Assembly (NCBI GenBank): GCA_910575505.1
Contig: CAJTFK010000002.1
Coordinates: 62,001 to 126,000, forward strand
DNA length: 64,000 bases
Origin: Oscillospiraceae bacterium
GTDB lineage: Bacteria; Bacillota; Clostridia; Oscillospirales; Oscillospiraceae
Reading direction: 5' to 3'
Position 1 is the stretch's first letter. Each line of letters begins with the position of its first letter. The position numbers and the translations under genes were made by a program. Below, in pieces: positions 1 to 8,281 of the stretch. Under the pieces are notes generated by a model. It was not told the origin of the DNA. It saw only the letters and a list, made by a program, of their open reading frames with translations, and made no database searches.

Positions 1-1
1 C

Positions 2-433
2 GGCAATCGGGACTTCCACTGGCTGGCCGTCTACTGTGACCCCGCTGTGGACGACCTGACGGAGGCGGTGGAGACAGCGCCGGAGAACCTTGTTGCCTGG
101 GTCTCCTCCGGCTATGAGTGGGCCTTCGTACTGGAGCGGCATTTTTCCATCTTTCAGGCCCATACGGCGGATTACGGCATGGTGCATATCCCCCTGTCTT
201 CTTTTGAACAGGAGCTGCTGCAATGCGCCTGCCCGGAGACTCTGCCGGAGCCCTTTTCCGGGCTCCTCTGGATTGACGACAGCTTTCTGGACGACGAGAC
301 CCTTCCCTTCGACTTCCAGCTCTTTTCCCTGATTGACGAGGGGGTTCCCTATCTGAACCCCCGGCATTTCTCCGCCGCCCGGCTGATGGCGCTCACAGGG
401 GGCGCGGGCTCATGGACCGTTCGGCACAGCTGA
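2..433 (+). CDS. Hypothetical protein, 5'-truncated by the window edge
   Basis: The reading frame is open from base 2 to the TGA at 431-433, so the gene begins before the window; a GTG at 47 is an internal in-frame codon and need not be the start. The visible ~143 residues are acidic and aromatic-rich, with no signal peptide or membrane segment. I recognise no domain. A rho-independent terminator follows the stop at once, so this is the last gene of its transcript. Its partners lie outside the window, and I assign no function. Confidence 0.6.
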   Translation, partial: GNRDFHWLAVYCDPAVDDLTEAVETAPENLVAWVSSGYEWAFVLERHFSIFQAHTADYGMVHIPLSSFEQELLQCACPETLPEPFSGLLWIDDSFLDDETLPFDFQLFSLIDEGVPYLNPRHFSAARLMALTGGAGSWTVRHS

Positions 434-449
434 AACGAAAAGAATAAAG

Positions 450-487
450 AACCCCCGCCGTCCCGAAGGACAGCGGGGGTTTTTTTG
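450..487 (+). terminator. Rho-independent terminator
   Basis: GC-rich hairpin pairing AACCCCCGC with GCGGGGGTT around a CGAAG-containing loop, followed by a run of seven T (480-486). It ends the plus-strand transcript of the gene stopping at 433. The minus strand lacks a clean T-run, so it is at best a weak terminator for the convergent gene at 501-1250. Confidence 0.85.
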
Positions 488-500
488 ATTGCTTTCGGTC

Positions 501-1250
501 TTACAGCAGCTTCACCGTGTAATATACCGCCAGGGCAAACGCCACCACGCCCAGGCACCACATGGCATAATAGGCGGCGGTTGCGCTGAACAGCGCCACC
601 AGAATGGCCGCGGCGGACAGGCCGCCGGCAATATAGAGGGGAAGGATATCGGCATTGGCGGGCAAGAGCTTCCCCAGCTTGCCCTGCTTAACCAGCCACA
701 CCAGAGCCGCTACCGCCAGCAGATAGATCACGGCGATGATGCGGACGGGAATTCCCAGGGCCATGCTGCTGATGAGCTTCCGGCAGACCCAGACCACGAT
801 CAGAGAGGCGCACAGCACCGTCAGCGCTACAGAGCATTCCCGGTCATACAGCGCCCAGAGGATGCTGAGGACCATGCCCACCGGAACCACCACGCTGAGA
901 AGGGTCACGGCAGAGCTCTCATACATCCGGATCAAAATGCTGCCCGCGGCAAAAAACGCCCCCAGGGCTCCCAGAGCCCAGCCGAACACGCGCTTTCCGG
1001 CGTCCTTCTTCCAAAGCACGCTGAGCGCCACGCCCGCCAGCAGCACCGCGACACCCACTCCGGCAAATACCTTCAGCCGGTCGTGCCAGAGGAGGGCCTC
1101 GTCAATATAGCCGTTGATATAATAGCGGCGAACAGCCCAGAGAAAGAACTCCGCAATACATCCGGCAACGAAAAAAATCATTCCGCCGGTCAGGGCATCG
1201 TCCCGCTTGATGGATCTGGCTTTGTTTTTGTTATTCGGATTCTTTGCCAT
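501..1250 (-). CDS. Multi-pass membrane protein of unknown function
   Basis: 249 residues. The N-terminus is short, basic and hydrophilic (about 20 residues, many Lys/Asn/Arg), followed by seven or so hydrophobic segments spread over residues 22-248; the protein is nearly all membrane. No catalytic or transport signature is visible. The start at 1250 has GGAGG 9 nt upstream, and a consensus promoter lies at 1327-1355. It is transcribed alone, divergent from the ApbE gene and convergent with the upstream gene. The function is unknown; an integral membrane accessory protein is all the sequence supports. Confidence 0.75.
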   Translation of the reverse strand: MAKNPNNKNKARSIKRDDALTGGMIFFVAGCIAEFFLWAVRRYYINGYIDEALLWHDRLKVFAGVGVAVLLAGVALSVLWKKDAGKRVFGWALGALGAFFAAGSILIRMYESSAVTLLSVVVPVGMVLSILWALYDRECSVALTVLCASLIVVWVCRKLISSMALGIPVRIIAVIYLLAVAALVWLVKQGKLGKLLPANADILPLYIAGGLSAAAILVALFSATAAYYAMWCLGVVAFALAVYYTVKLL

Positions 1251-1326
1251 TTATCAAGACCTCCAAGGTGATAATTTCTTTAGGAACACAACCGGCGGAA
1301 AGACGGACCCGCCGACACGCCTTAAT

Positions 1327-1355
1327 AGTATATCAGACTTTTTTTTCTTTTGCAA
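1327..1355 (-). promoter_or_regulatory. Sigma-A-type promoter for the membrane protein at 501-1250
   Basis: On the minus strand TTGCAA (1350-1355), a 17-nt A-rich spacer and TATACT (1327-1332). It lies about 75 nt upstream of the start codon at 1250. Confidence 0.75.
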
Positions 1356-1407
1356 GGGCAACATCCCGCATCTTCGTTTTTTTTCGCGGAATACCCCAAT
1401 TTCCCCG

Positions 1408-1436
1408 TTGAGATGCGGCGTGAGCCGTGATATACT
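1408..1436 (+). promoter_or_regulatory. Sigma-A-type promoter for the ApbE cluster
   Basis: TTGAGA (1408-1413), 17-nt spacer, TATACT (1431-1436), about 64 nt before the ApbE start. It probably drives the co-oriented genes from 1500 onward. Confidence 0.75.
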
Positions 1437-1499
1437 AAGGGTTAACGACAAAAAAGGAGGCTTTGCCCCGCTGGAGCAGGGCGGAAAAGGATTTTTGCT

Positions 1500-2564
1500 A
1501 TGAAAGGTCGCATCTTTTGTCTCTGGACGGCGCTGCTTTTGGCGCTGACCGGCTGTGCCATGACGCCGGCGGACCCGGACACGGCCCGGGAGAGCATCCA
1601 GGTCATCGCCATGGACACCGCCATGCTCATCACCACCTACGGCGAACGCTCCCCCGCCGCCGCCTATGCCTGCGAGGACGCTATCCGGGAACTGGAAGCC
1701 CTGTTCTCCCGGACGGACCCGGACAGCGCCGTGTCCCGGCTCAACGCCGCCGGCTCTCTGGAGCTGAGCGAGGAGGAAACGGAGCTGGCCGGCATCCTGC
1801 GCCAGGCGGGGCAGTACTATGAGGAGACCGGCGGCGCCTTTGACATCACTGTGGCCCCGGTGGTTTCCGCCTGGGGCTTTACCACCGACAGCTTCCAGGT
1901 CCCGGCACAATCGGAGCTGGACCGGCTTCTCCCTCTGGTGGACGGCTCCGCCGTGACCGTGGAGGACCGGGCCGCCGCCCTGGGGCCGGGGCAGTCCATC
2001 GACCTGGGTGCCATCGCCAAGGGCTACGCCGCCGGACGGCTCTGCACGGTCTTCAACGAGTACGACGTCCCCAGGGCTCTGGCAGATCTGGGCGGCAACG
2101 TCCTGGCCTGGGGAGACCGGCCCGACGGAACCCCCTGGCGGGTGGGCATTCAGGACCCGGCCCATCCCGATGACAAGGAGGCCCTGGTGGGCGTGCTGGA
2201 GCTGGTGGACGCCTTTGCCGTCACCTCCGGCAGCTATCAGCGTTATTTTGAGCAGGACGGGAAGCGGTATCACCACATCATCGACCCCGCCACAGGAAAG
2301 CCGGCGGACAGCGGGCTCACCTCCGTCACGGTGGTAGCGGGCACGGGGGCCGGAAACGGCGCCATGTGCGACGCCTATTCCACCGCCCTCTTCACCATGG
2401 GGGAGGCGAAGGCCCTGGAGTTCTGGAGGAGCCGGCAGAACGGGGCGCTGTTCAGCCTGGTGCTGGTGACGGAGGACGGGCGGGTCGTGGTGGCCGACCA
2501 GACCGGCCGGTTTGCCTTTGTCCCCAGCGAAGAGAGCGGCTATGTCTATGAGACGGCCTCCTGA
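1500..2564 (+). CDS. apbE: FAD:protein FMN transferase (ApbE family lipoprotein)
   Basis: 354 residues. An N-terminal signal ends in a lipobox (LTGC, Cys at about residue 19), so the enzyme is predicted to be lipid-anchored outside the membrane. The family transfers FMN from FAD to a Thr/Ser of extracytoplasmic electron-transfer proteins such as RnfG or NqrC. Diagnostic ApbE blocks are present in order: DLGAIAKGYAAGRL (about residues 166-179), the LGGNVLAWG glycine motif, and SGSYQRYF followed by HHIIDPATGKPA, which holds the metal- and flavin-binding region. GGAAAAGGA precedes the ATG. The downstream NusG-II gene overlaps its end. No obvious flavinylation target is encoded nearby, so the substrate is unknown. 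Confidence 0.93.
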   Translation: MKGRIFCLWTALLLALTGCAMTPADPDTARESIQVIAMDTAMLITTYGERSPAAAYACEDAIRELEALFSRTDPDSAVSRLNAAGSLELSEEETELAGILRQAGQYYEETGGAFDITVAPVVSAWGFTTDSFQVPAQSELDRLLPLVDGSAVTVEDRAAALGPGQSIDLGAIAKGYAAGRLCTVFNEYDVPRALADLGGNVLAWGDRPDGTPWRVGIQDPAHPDDKEALVGVLELVDAFAVTSGSYQRYFEQDGKRYHHIIDPATGKPADSGLTSVTVVAGTGAGNGAMCDAYSTALFTMGEAKALEFWRSRQNGALFSLVLVTEDGRVVVADQTGRFAFVPSEESGYVYETAS

Positions 2565-2997
2565 GCTCCGGCCCACGGTCTGGGACGGTCTCACGGCGCT
2601 GGTGGTGCTCCTGCTGGCTCTGGGGCTGGCCTTCTTCCAGTGGCAGGGCGGCGGAGAGAACGGGGAGCTGACAGCGGTGGTCATCATCGACGGGGAGGAG
2701 GCGGACCGCTTCGCCCCGGCGGACCTGCTGGAAGCGCCCCGGACCTACCACGGAAACGGCTATACTCTGACTGTAGTTCTTGGGATTGATTACGAGGGTC
2801 CGCCGCTCAATGCTCCGCCCCCCGGCGGAACGACGGGAATCCGCGTAGCTCTGTCCGACTGCCCCACTCAGGACTGCGTACACACCGGAATTATTGACCG
2901 GTCGGGCCAGAGCATCGTCTGTCTCCCGGCTCGCGTTATCATCCGTCTGGAGGGCGGTCAGAGGGACCCGGACGCTTTGGACGCGGTCCTGGGATAA
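2542..2997 (+). CDS. NusG domain II-containing membrane-anchored protein
   Basis: About 151 residues from the ATG at 2542; a second in-frame ATG at 2548 is an equally possible start. Both overlap the end of the ApbE gene, which suggests translational coupling. One N-terminal membrane helix (about residues 12-30) is followed by an extracytoplasmic domain. The C-terminal part carries the conserved pattern CPTQDCVHTG, then SIVCLPARVIIR, which is typical of stand-alone NusG domain II proteins encoded beside Gx transporters in Firmicutes. The three cysteines are the family's hallmark. Its biochemical role is not established; the position between ApbE and the Gx transporter suggests a membrane redox or quinone-related task. 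Confidence 0.85.
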   Translation: MSMRRPPELRPTVWDGLTALVVLLLALGLAFFQWQGGGENGELTAVVIIDGEEADRFAPADLLEAPRTYHGNGYTLTVVLGIDYEGPPLNAPPPGGTTGIRVALSDCPTQDCVHTGIIDRSGQSIVCLPARVIIRLEGGQRDPDALDAVLG

Positions 2998-3062
2998 TCA
3001 GGAATGGGGGGTTCGGAATGAGGAATTTTCCGCCGCCTCAGTATTCCTGATTTCTCATTCCT
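2997..3062 (+). repeat. Interleaved inverted repeats upstream of the Gx transporter gene
   Basis: Two crossed inverted repeats fill the 83-nt gap: ATCAGGAAT (2997-3005) with ATTCCTGAT (3043-3051), and GGAATGAG (3015-3022) with CTCATTCC (3054-3061). The arms interleave, so both hairpins cannot form at once; this would allow a switch or pseudoknot-like leader. The 14-mer starting GATTTCTC at 3049 recurs exactly at 49859-49872 before mreC. No poly-T tract follows, so it is not a normal terminator. Confidence 0.5.
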
Positions 3063-3080
3063 GGTTTTAAGGAGGGAATC

Positions 3081-3596
3081 ATGCGGCTGACTACCAAGCA
3101 GTTAACAACCTGTGCCCTGCTGACGGCCCTGGCCCTGGCCCTGAGCTATCTGGAAAACCTCTTTCCCCTCTCCCTGGCCATTCCGCTGCCGGGGGTAAAG
3201 CTGGGGCTTGCCAACATTGTGACCCTCTTTGCCCTCTATGTGCTGGGGCCTGTTCAGGCGCTGATGATCTTATTTTCCCGGTGCTTTCTGGGGGCCCTCT
3301 TTGCCGGAAACATGAACGCCGTGCTCTATTCCCTTCTGGGCGGGTTCTCGGCTATGGCGGCGATGATCGCCTTGTCCCACAGCCGGCGGCTGTCCATCTA
3401 CGGGGTATCCATCGGCGGGGCGGCGGCCCACAGCTGCGGCCAGATCGCCGCCGCTGTGCTGACGCTGGGGAATGGGGCTCCCCTCTATTATCTGCCGGTC
3501 CTGCTGGGGGTATCCCTGTTTAGCGGCACGTTGACCGGATTGGCGGCAGCCTGCCTCTTTCAGGGGCTGGCCCGTACCGATTTGCTGAAAGGATAA
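3081..3596 (+). CDS. Gx transporter family protein (heptaprenyl diphosphate synthase component I-like)
   Basis: 171 residues with five or six hydrophobic segments. The block PLPGVKLGLANIVTLFAL (about residues 36-53) and the following small-residue-rich helices are characteristic of the Hpre_diP_synt_I / Gx transporter family. Members are often annotated as subunit I of heptaprenyl diphosphate synthase, but they look like small-molecule transporters of the ECF S-component type. AAGGAGG lies just before the ATG. The same-strand cluster ApbE, NusG-II, Gx is frequent in Firmicutes; no polyprenyl synthase subunit II is encoded next to it here. Confidence 0.85.
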   Translation: MRLTTKQLTTCALLTALALALSYLENLFPLSLAIPLPGVKLGLANIVTLFALYVLGPVQALMILFSRCFLGALFAGNMNAVLYSLLGGFSAMAAMIALSHSRRLSIYGVSIGGAAAHSCGQIAAAVLTLGNGAPLYYLPVLLGVSLFSGTLTGLAAACLFQGLARTDLLKG

Positions 3597-3600
3597 AGAT

Positions 3601-4668
3601 ATGGACAAACGGGACAAAAAAGACGAAATCATCCTCCAGCAGCTGGAGGTCATCCAGACCCTGACGGAACACAATCTCCGCCGGATGGGGTCCGACTTCT
3701 GGGGTGCGCCTTTGACGGAGCAGGGCTCCTCCGGCGGGGTCCCGGTCTCCGGGCCCCCGGCTGAACCGGAGCGCCGGCCCGAGGCCCCGGCGGAAACCCC
3801 GGCGGCTTCGGAGACCATCGATCCCCCTGAGAAGCTGGAGGACCTGCAAAAGGAGCTGGACAGCTACATCGGATTGGCGTCGGTGAAGCAGGAGGTCCGG
3901 AACCTCATCAATCTGGTGACCATCCACCAGCTCCGGAAGGACAACGGCCTGCCGGTGACGGAACTGTCCTTGCACATGGTGTTCTCCGGCAATCCCGGCA
4001 CCGGCAAAACCACCATCGCACGGCTGATGGCACGGATCTACCACAGCCTGGGCATTCTCTCCAAGGGACAGCTGGTGGAGGTGGACCGCAGCGGACTGGT
4101 GGCGGGGTATGTGGGCCAGACCGCCCTGAAAACCGGCAAGGTCATCGAAAAGGCTCTGGGGGGCGTGCTGTTCATCGACGAGGCTTACGCCCTCAACGGC
4201 CGGTCGGACAACGACTTCGGTCAGGAGGCCATTGACACGCTGTTGAAGGCCATGGAGGACCACCGGGACGATCTGGTGGTCATCACCGCCGGGTACGACG
4301 GGCTGATGGACGACTTCGTCCACTCCAACCCGGGTCTGGAATCCCGGTTCAACCGCTTCCTCCACTTCGACGACTACAGCCCGGAGGAATTGCTGGATAT
4401 TTTCCGGATGCAATGCAAAAAGGGCTGCTATGAGCTGGAGGAGGACGCCGCCGGGGCACTGAAGCAGCTTCTGGAGCGGGAGAGCAGGGAGCATTCCGTC
4501 TCCTTCGGCAACGCCCGGGGGGTGCGGAACATCTTTGAAAAGCTGCTGGTGGCCCAGGCGGGCCGTCTGGCGGCGCTGGAGACCGTCACCCGGGAGGATC
4601 TGACACGCCTCACCGCCGCGGACGTGGCGGCGGCAGCGGGAGAGACCGAACAGGAGGAAGCGCCGTGA
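3601..4668 (+). CDS. AAA family ATPase (SpoVK/CbbX-like)
   Basis: 355 residues. Residues 1-75 are low-complexity, Pro/Glu-rich. The AAA+ module begins near residue 82 with a GLASVKQEVRNL block, Walker A GNPGTGKT at about residues 131-138, Walker B VLFIDEAYAL near residue 190, and an arginine-containing GLESRFNR sensor region near 248. This arrangement matches the SpoVK (stage V sporulation) and CbbX (rubisco activase) family. The start has AAAGGA 7 nt upstream and lies 4 nt after the preceding stop. Its last 4 nt overlap the next gene (GTGA). The substrate to be remodelled is unknown. Confidence 0.88.
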   Translation: MDKRDKKDEIILQQLEVIQTLTEHNLRRMGSDFWGAPLTEQGSSGGVPVSGPPAEPERRPEAPAETPAASETIDPPEKLEDLQKELDSYIGLASVKQEVRNLINLVTIHQLRKDNGLPVTELSLHMVFSGNPGTGKTTIARLMARIYHSLGILSKGQLVEVDRSGLVAGYVGQTALKTGKVIEKALGGVLFIDEAYALNGRSDNDFGQEAIDTLLKAMEDHRDDLVVITAGYDGLMDDFVHSNPGLESRFNRFLHFDDYSPEELLDIFRMQCKKGCYELEEDAAGALKQLLERESREHSVSFGNARGVRNIFEKLLVAQAGRLAALETVTREDLTRLTAADVAAAAGETEQEEAP

Positions 4669-5654
4669 AGGTAATGGTCATTACACCCAAATTCCGCTAT
4701 GACACCTTCGCGCCGGACACGCCGGCCTTCCGGGCGGCGGAGCTGATTTTCTGCGACCGCCGGGGCACCGAGGCGGACTGGCTGGCGGCGGCGGGAGACG
4801 CGGAGGTTATTTTGGTTTCCCCCATCACTCCCATTCGGGAAAGTCTCATTTCTCGGATGCCAAACCTGAGGCTGATCCACAGCGAAGGCGTGGGCTTTGA
4901 CCTGATTGATCTGGAAACCGCTCGGAAGCGGGGGATTTACGTCTGCAACAACGCCGGGTGCAACGCCGGGCCGGTGGCAGAGCAGGCCGTCATGATGATG
5001 ACCATGCTCCTCCGCCGGACGCTCTGGGGCCACCGCATGGTATTGGAGGGCCGTCAGGGCGAGGTGGTGCCCATTTTGGAGCGGAACGTTCCGGAGGACC
5101 TGGCCAGCTCCACGGTTGGTCTGGTGGGCTTCGGGGCCATTGGCCGGGCGGCGGCGGAGCGTCTGCGGGCCAACGGCAGCAAACTCTGCTATTGGTCCCG
5201 CCATCGTCGGGATGCGGCTACGGAGGCGGCTTTTGACATGGAATACCTGCCCCTCTATGAGCTGGCGGAGCGCAGCCACATCGTCAGCCTCCATATTCCC
5301 GCCAACCGGGAGACGGAGGGACTCATCGGCCGGGACTTTTTCAGCCACATGCGGCCCGGCTCCTATCTGGTGAACACCGCCCGGGGCGGCCTCATCGACA
5401 ACGACGCCCTGGGGGAGGCTCTGCGCTCCGGCTGTCTGGCGGGAGCGGCCTTTGACAACTACGTCCCCGAGCCGGTGCCGGCGGATCATCCTCTGGTTCT
5501 GCTGGCCCGGGAGTTTCCGGATCGGATTCTCCTCTGCCCGCACCAGGCGGGCATCACCCAGACCGCCTTCCGGAACGTCTACCGGATGCTGTTTGAAAAT
5601 CTGGGGGAGCTGATGGCGGGGCGGCGGCCCCAGCGGATCGTCAACGGACTCTGA
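4665..5654 (+). CDS. D-isomer-specific 2-hydroxyacid dehydrogenase, NAD-binding
   Basis: 329 residues. The Rossmann motif VGLVGFGAIGRAA lies near residues 149-161; the NTARGGLID catalytic-Arg block follows near 240, and the catalytic His is in PHQAG near residue 298. The substrate-side N-terminal half has the expected EGVGFDLID and NNAGCNAGPVAEQ segments. The family reduces 2-oxoacids or oxidises D-2-hydroxyacids with NAD(P). Translation begins with a GTG that shares the sequence GTGA with the stop of the AAA gene, so the pair is coupled. Which hydroxyacid is used cannot be read from the sequence. Confidence 0.88.
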   Translation: MKVMVITPKFRYDTFAPDTPAFRAAELIFCDRRGTEADWLAAAGDAEVILVSPITPIRESLISRMPNLRLIHSEGVGFDLIDLETARKRGIYVCNNAGCNAGPVAEQAVMMMTMLLRRTLWGHRMVLEGRQGEVVPILERNVPEDLASSTVGLVGFGAIGRAAAERLRANGSKLCYWSRHRRDAATEAAFDMEYLPLYELAERSHIVSLHIPANRETEGLIGRDFFSHMRPGSYLVNTARGGLIDNDALGEALRSGCLAGAAFDNYVPEPVPADHPLVLLAREFPDRILLCPHQAGITQTAFRNVYRMLFENLGELMAGRRPQRIVNGL

Positions 5655-5689
5655 CCGGCGGGCAGACCCATGCGCAAGGAGGTCCTTTT

Positions 5690-6214
5690 ATGAAATCGGC
5701 CAAATGTTTTCTCGCTGGCATGTATCTGCACCTGGCCCTCAGCGTCGCCGTCCCTATCGGCGTCCCCCTTCTGGCGGGCCGGGAGGACGGCTGGAGCGGT
5801 CTGTGCACCGGGCTGCTGCTCTATCTGGCGGTAATGCTGCTGGTGCAGCTGGCAGGCTGGGCCTGCGCTGTCTCCGCATGGCGGGCGGCGCGGCGGGGAG
5901 AGGCCGGCCTCCTGCGGACCTGGTGGCTCTTTCTGAAGCTGTGCTCCATCCCCTTTTACATTCTGAATTTTCTCTGGAGCGTCTTTGTCTGGGGCCTGTT
6001 TATCATGGCCTCCCGGGGCATCCTCTTTGCGCTCCTGCCCATTCCTGTCGGCTTCACCTGCCTGACGGTGGTCCAGACCGGGCTGGTAGGCCTCTTCTAT
6101 CTCCGGACCGTGAGGCGGCAGGGGGTCCCAGTCTCCGGCGTTCATGCCCTCTGCCAGTTTCTGCCGGTGCTGGATATTCTCAGCACACTTCGGCTGGCCC
6201 GCCGCCTGCGGTGA
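5690..6214 (+). CDS. Integral membrane protein of unknown function
   Basis: 174 residues with four clear hydrophobic segments, beginning at about residues 8, 38, 88 and 120. It has no recognisable motif. AAGGAGG lies 7 nt before the ATG, and the gene sits 35 nt after the dehydrogenase, so it may be co-transcribed with the genes upstream. I do not recognise the family. Confidence 0.7.
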   Translation: MKSAKCFLAGMYLHLALSVAVPIGVPLLAGREDGWSGLCTGLLLYLAVMLLVQLAGWACAVSAWRAARRGEAGLLRTWWLFLKLCSIPFYILNFLWSVFVWGLFIMASRGILFALLPIPVGFTCLTVVQTGLVGLFYLRTVRRQGVPVSGVHALCQFLPVLDILSTLRLARRLR

Positions 6215-6264
6215 GTTCTTCCCCTTTATCCACCCGTTTTTCCACCCGATTTAAGGAGTATGCT

Positions 6265-8115
6265 ATGCGAACCATTTCCAGATTTCTGATCGTTCTGGCA
6301 CTGCTGCCGGCCCTGCTGGCGCCGGCCCTGGCGGCGGACAGCCGTTATCCGGAGAAGGAACACCTGCCGGTGGACTACGCCGACATGGACGCCTCCGGCT
6401 TTGACGAAACGAAGCTCCAGGCAGCCCTGACGGCCCTGGAAGATCTGTGCGCCTCCCCCCAGGGCCAGAGGGAAGATCCCCAGGCCCGGACCCGGGTCCA
6501 GTCCCTCTACGGCGAAATTCTGGCGGAGCTGAATATTCTCTCCACCCAAAGCTCCCTGATCGGAATTGCCTATGACGCCCAGGCCGCAGGCCCCGACGCG
6601 GAGGCGGCAGCTCAGGCGGCGGAGAACATCGCCGCCCAGAGCGACCGGCTCTTTGACCGCGTCTATTCCGCCCTGGCCCTGCTGGCGGATACCCCCTATT
6701 GGGACATCATCGACGCCGAGGCCGGCGAGGGCGCCGCGGAGGCCCTCCGGGACTACGAGCCCCTGACAGAGGAGGAAGCCGCCCTGTTTCAGGAGGAAAC
6801 CCGGCTGACCCTGGAATACGATCAGATCATGGCCCGGCCCGGCCTCTCGGAGGAGGAGCGGGCCCGGCAGGCCGGGGAGCTCTACCGCCGGTTGGTTCAG
6901 CTGCGGACGCGGATCGCCGTGATGAACGGCTATGAAAACTACGCCGAGTACTCCTATGAGGTGGAATACAGCCGGGATTACAGCGTACAGCGGGCCCAGT
7001 CCCTGCAAAAGGCCGTCAAGGCATACATCGTGCCCCTCAGTGAAAAGGTTCTGGACCACGTGGGCAGCCGGGAGCTTCGGGAGCTGTCCCGCCGGGGCCG
7101 GGCCGACGGGGAACAGATTCTGGACGGCATCCAGCCCTTCATCCGCCGCCTGGACCCGGAGCTTGGCCGTACCTTCGACTTTATGCGGGACCATCACCTC
7201 TACGATATCGAGGCCAGCGACTCCAAGCTCCCCACCGGCTACACCATCGGCCTGCCGGCCTATGGTTCCGCCTTCATCTTCAACAGTCCCTACGGAACCT
7301 GTCAGGATTACAGCGACACTGTCCACGAATTCGGCCATTTCAACGAGACCTTCCACTCGGCCACCCACGAGCTTTGGGCGGGCTTCAACATCGACGTGGG
7401 AGAAATTCATTCCCAGACGCTGGAGCTGTTATTTACCTCCTGCGCAGACCAGGTGTTTGGGGAGGAATACGGCGGCACCTACACGACGGTCATTCTCTCC
7501 AACATCCTGAATTCCGTCCTGGAGGGCTGCATGTACGACGAGTTCCAGACGGCTGTCTATCAGGACCCGGACATGAGTCTGGAGGATATCAACCGCCTTT
7601 TCAAGCAGGTTTCAGAGCAGTACGGCTACGTCTATGCAGAGGAACAGGAGGAAAGCGACTCTTGGGTGGAGGTCTCCCACAATTTCCAAAGCCCCCTGTA
7701 CTACATCAGCTATGCCACTTCCGCCCTCTCCTCTCTGGACCTGTGGCTCCGGGCTCAAGAGGACTGGGACGAGGCGGTGGATCTCTACATGGACCTGACC
7801 GCCCTCTCCCTGGATGTTCCCTACCGGGCGGCTATCCGGTATGTGGGTCTGACGGACATCTTCCGCCGCGGGGCGGTGAAGGAACTGGCGGAACGGCTGG
7901 AGGCCCATCTGGACCGGCCTGAGTCCCACTCCTTTCTGCTGTTCATTGCGACGGCGGCCGTTCTGGCAGTCTTCGTCCTCCTCCTCTGGGCCCTGATTAT
8001 GCTGGTCAGCACGGTGGTTCTCCGTGTCATCATCAGCCGTCACTGCCAGAGGGTTCTGGAGGACTGCCGGGCCGCCGCCCGGGGAAACGATGCGCCTCAC
8101 GGTCCCGGCGGCTGA
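6265..8115 (+). CDS. M3 family zinc metallopeptidase, secreted and C-terminally membrane-anchored
   Basis: 616 residues from the ATG at 6265, which has TAAGGAG upstream and begins a signal peptide ending in APALAA. The open frame reaches further upstream through the neighbouring gene, but that part is not coding. Zinc motif HEFGH starts near residue 354, within an oligoendopeptidase F-like (M3) core, with the expected downstream acidic ligand region GEIHSQTLELLF. A strong transmembrane helix near residues 555-585 is followed by a short basic tail. The enzyme should therefore face outward, anchored at its C-terminus. Most M3 enzymes are cytoplasmic, so this export signal and anchor are notable. 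It probably degrades peptides at the cell surface. Confidence 0.88.
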   Translation: MRTISRFLIVLALLPALLAPALAADSRYPEKEHLPVDYADMDASGFDETKLQAALTALEDLCASPQGQREDPQARTRVQSLYGEILAELNILSTQSSLIGIAYDAQAAGPDAEAAAQAAENIAAQSDRLFDRVYSALALLADTPYWDIIDAEAGEGAAEALRDYEPLTEEEAALFQEETRLTLEYDQIMARPGLSEEERARQAGELYRRLVQLRTRIAVMNGYENYAEYSYEVEYSRDYSVQRAQSLQKAVKAYIVPLSEKVLDHVGSRELRELSRRGRADGEQILDGIQPFIRRLDPELGRTFDFMRDHHLYDIEASDSKLPTGYTIGLPAYGSAFIFNSPYGTCQDYSDTVHEFGHFNETFHSATHELWAGFNIDVGEIHSQTLELLFTSCADQVFGEEYGGTYTTVILSNILNSVLEGCMYDEFQTAVYQDPDMSLEDINRLFKQVSEQYGYVYAEEQEESDSWVEVSHNFQSPLYYISYATSALSSLDLWLRAQEDWDEAVDLYMDLTALSLDVPYRAAIRYVGLTDIFRRGAVKELAERLEAHLDRPESHSFLLFIATAAVLAVFVLLLWALIMLVSTVVLRVIISRHCQRVLEDCRAAARGNDAPHGPGG

Positions 8116-8138
8116 GTCCAAAAGCGCGTACAGCAGGT

Positions 8139-8169
8139 CCCGGAGAATCCTCCGGGGCCCGCTTTTTTT
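8139..8169 (+). terminator. Weak rho-independent terminator after the M3 peptidase gene
   Basis: Hairpin CCCGGAG (8139-8145) with CTCCGGG (8150-8156), followed after a short GC spacer by seven T (8163-8169). The gap between the stem and the T-run makes it imperfect. Confidence 0.45.
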
Positions 8170-8218
8170 CGGAACGGTTGAAGAATTTCCGCCGGTTCCG
8201 CCGTATAAAAAAAGGGGC

Positions 8219-8247
8219 TTGACTTTTCAGCTCTTCGGTTGTACTAT
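8219..8247 (+). promoter_or_regulatory. Promoter of the S41-SLH gene
   Basis: TTGACT (8219-8224), 17-nt spacer, TACTAT (8242-8247), 35 nt before the start codon; AAAGGAGAGG follows as the ribosome site. The intact promoter and ribosome site argue that the gene downstream is still expressed or only recently broken. Confidence 0.65.
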
Positions 8248-8281
8248 TGTATTATTCGATTAGCAAAGGAGAGGAATCATC

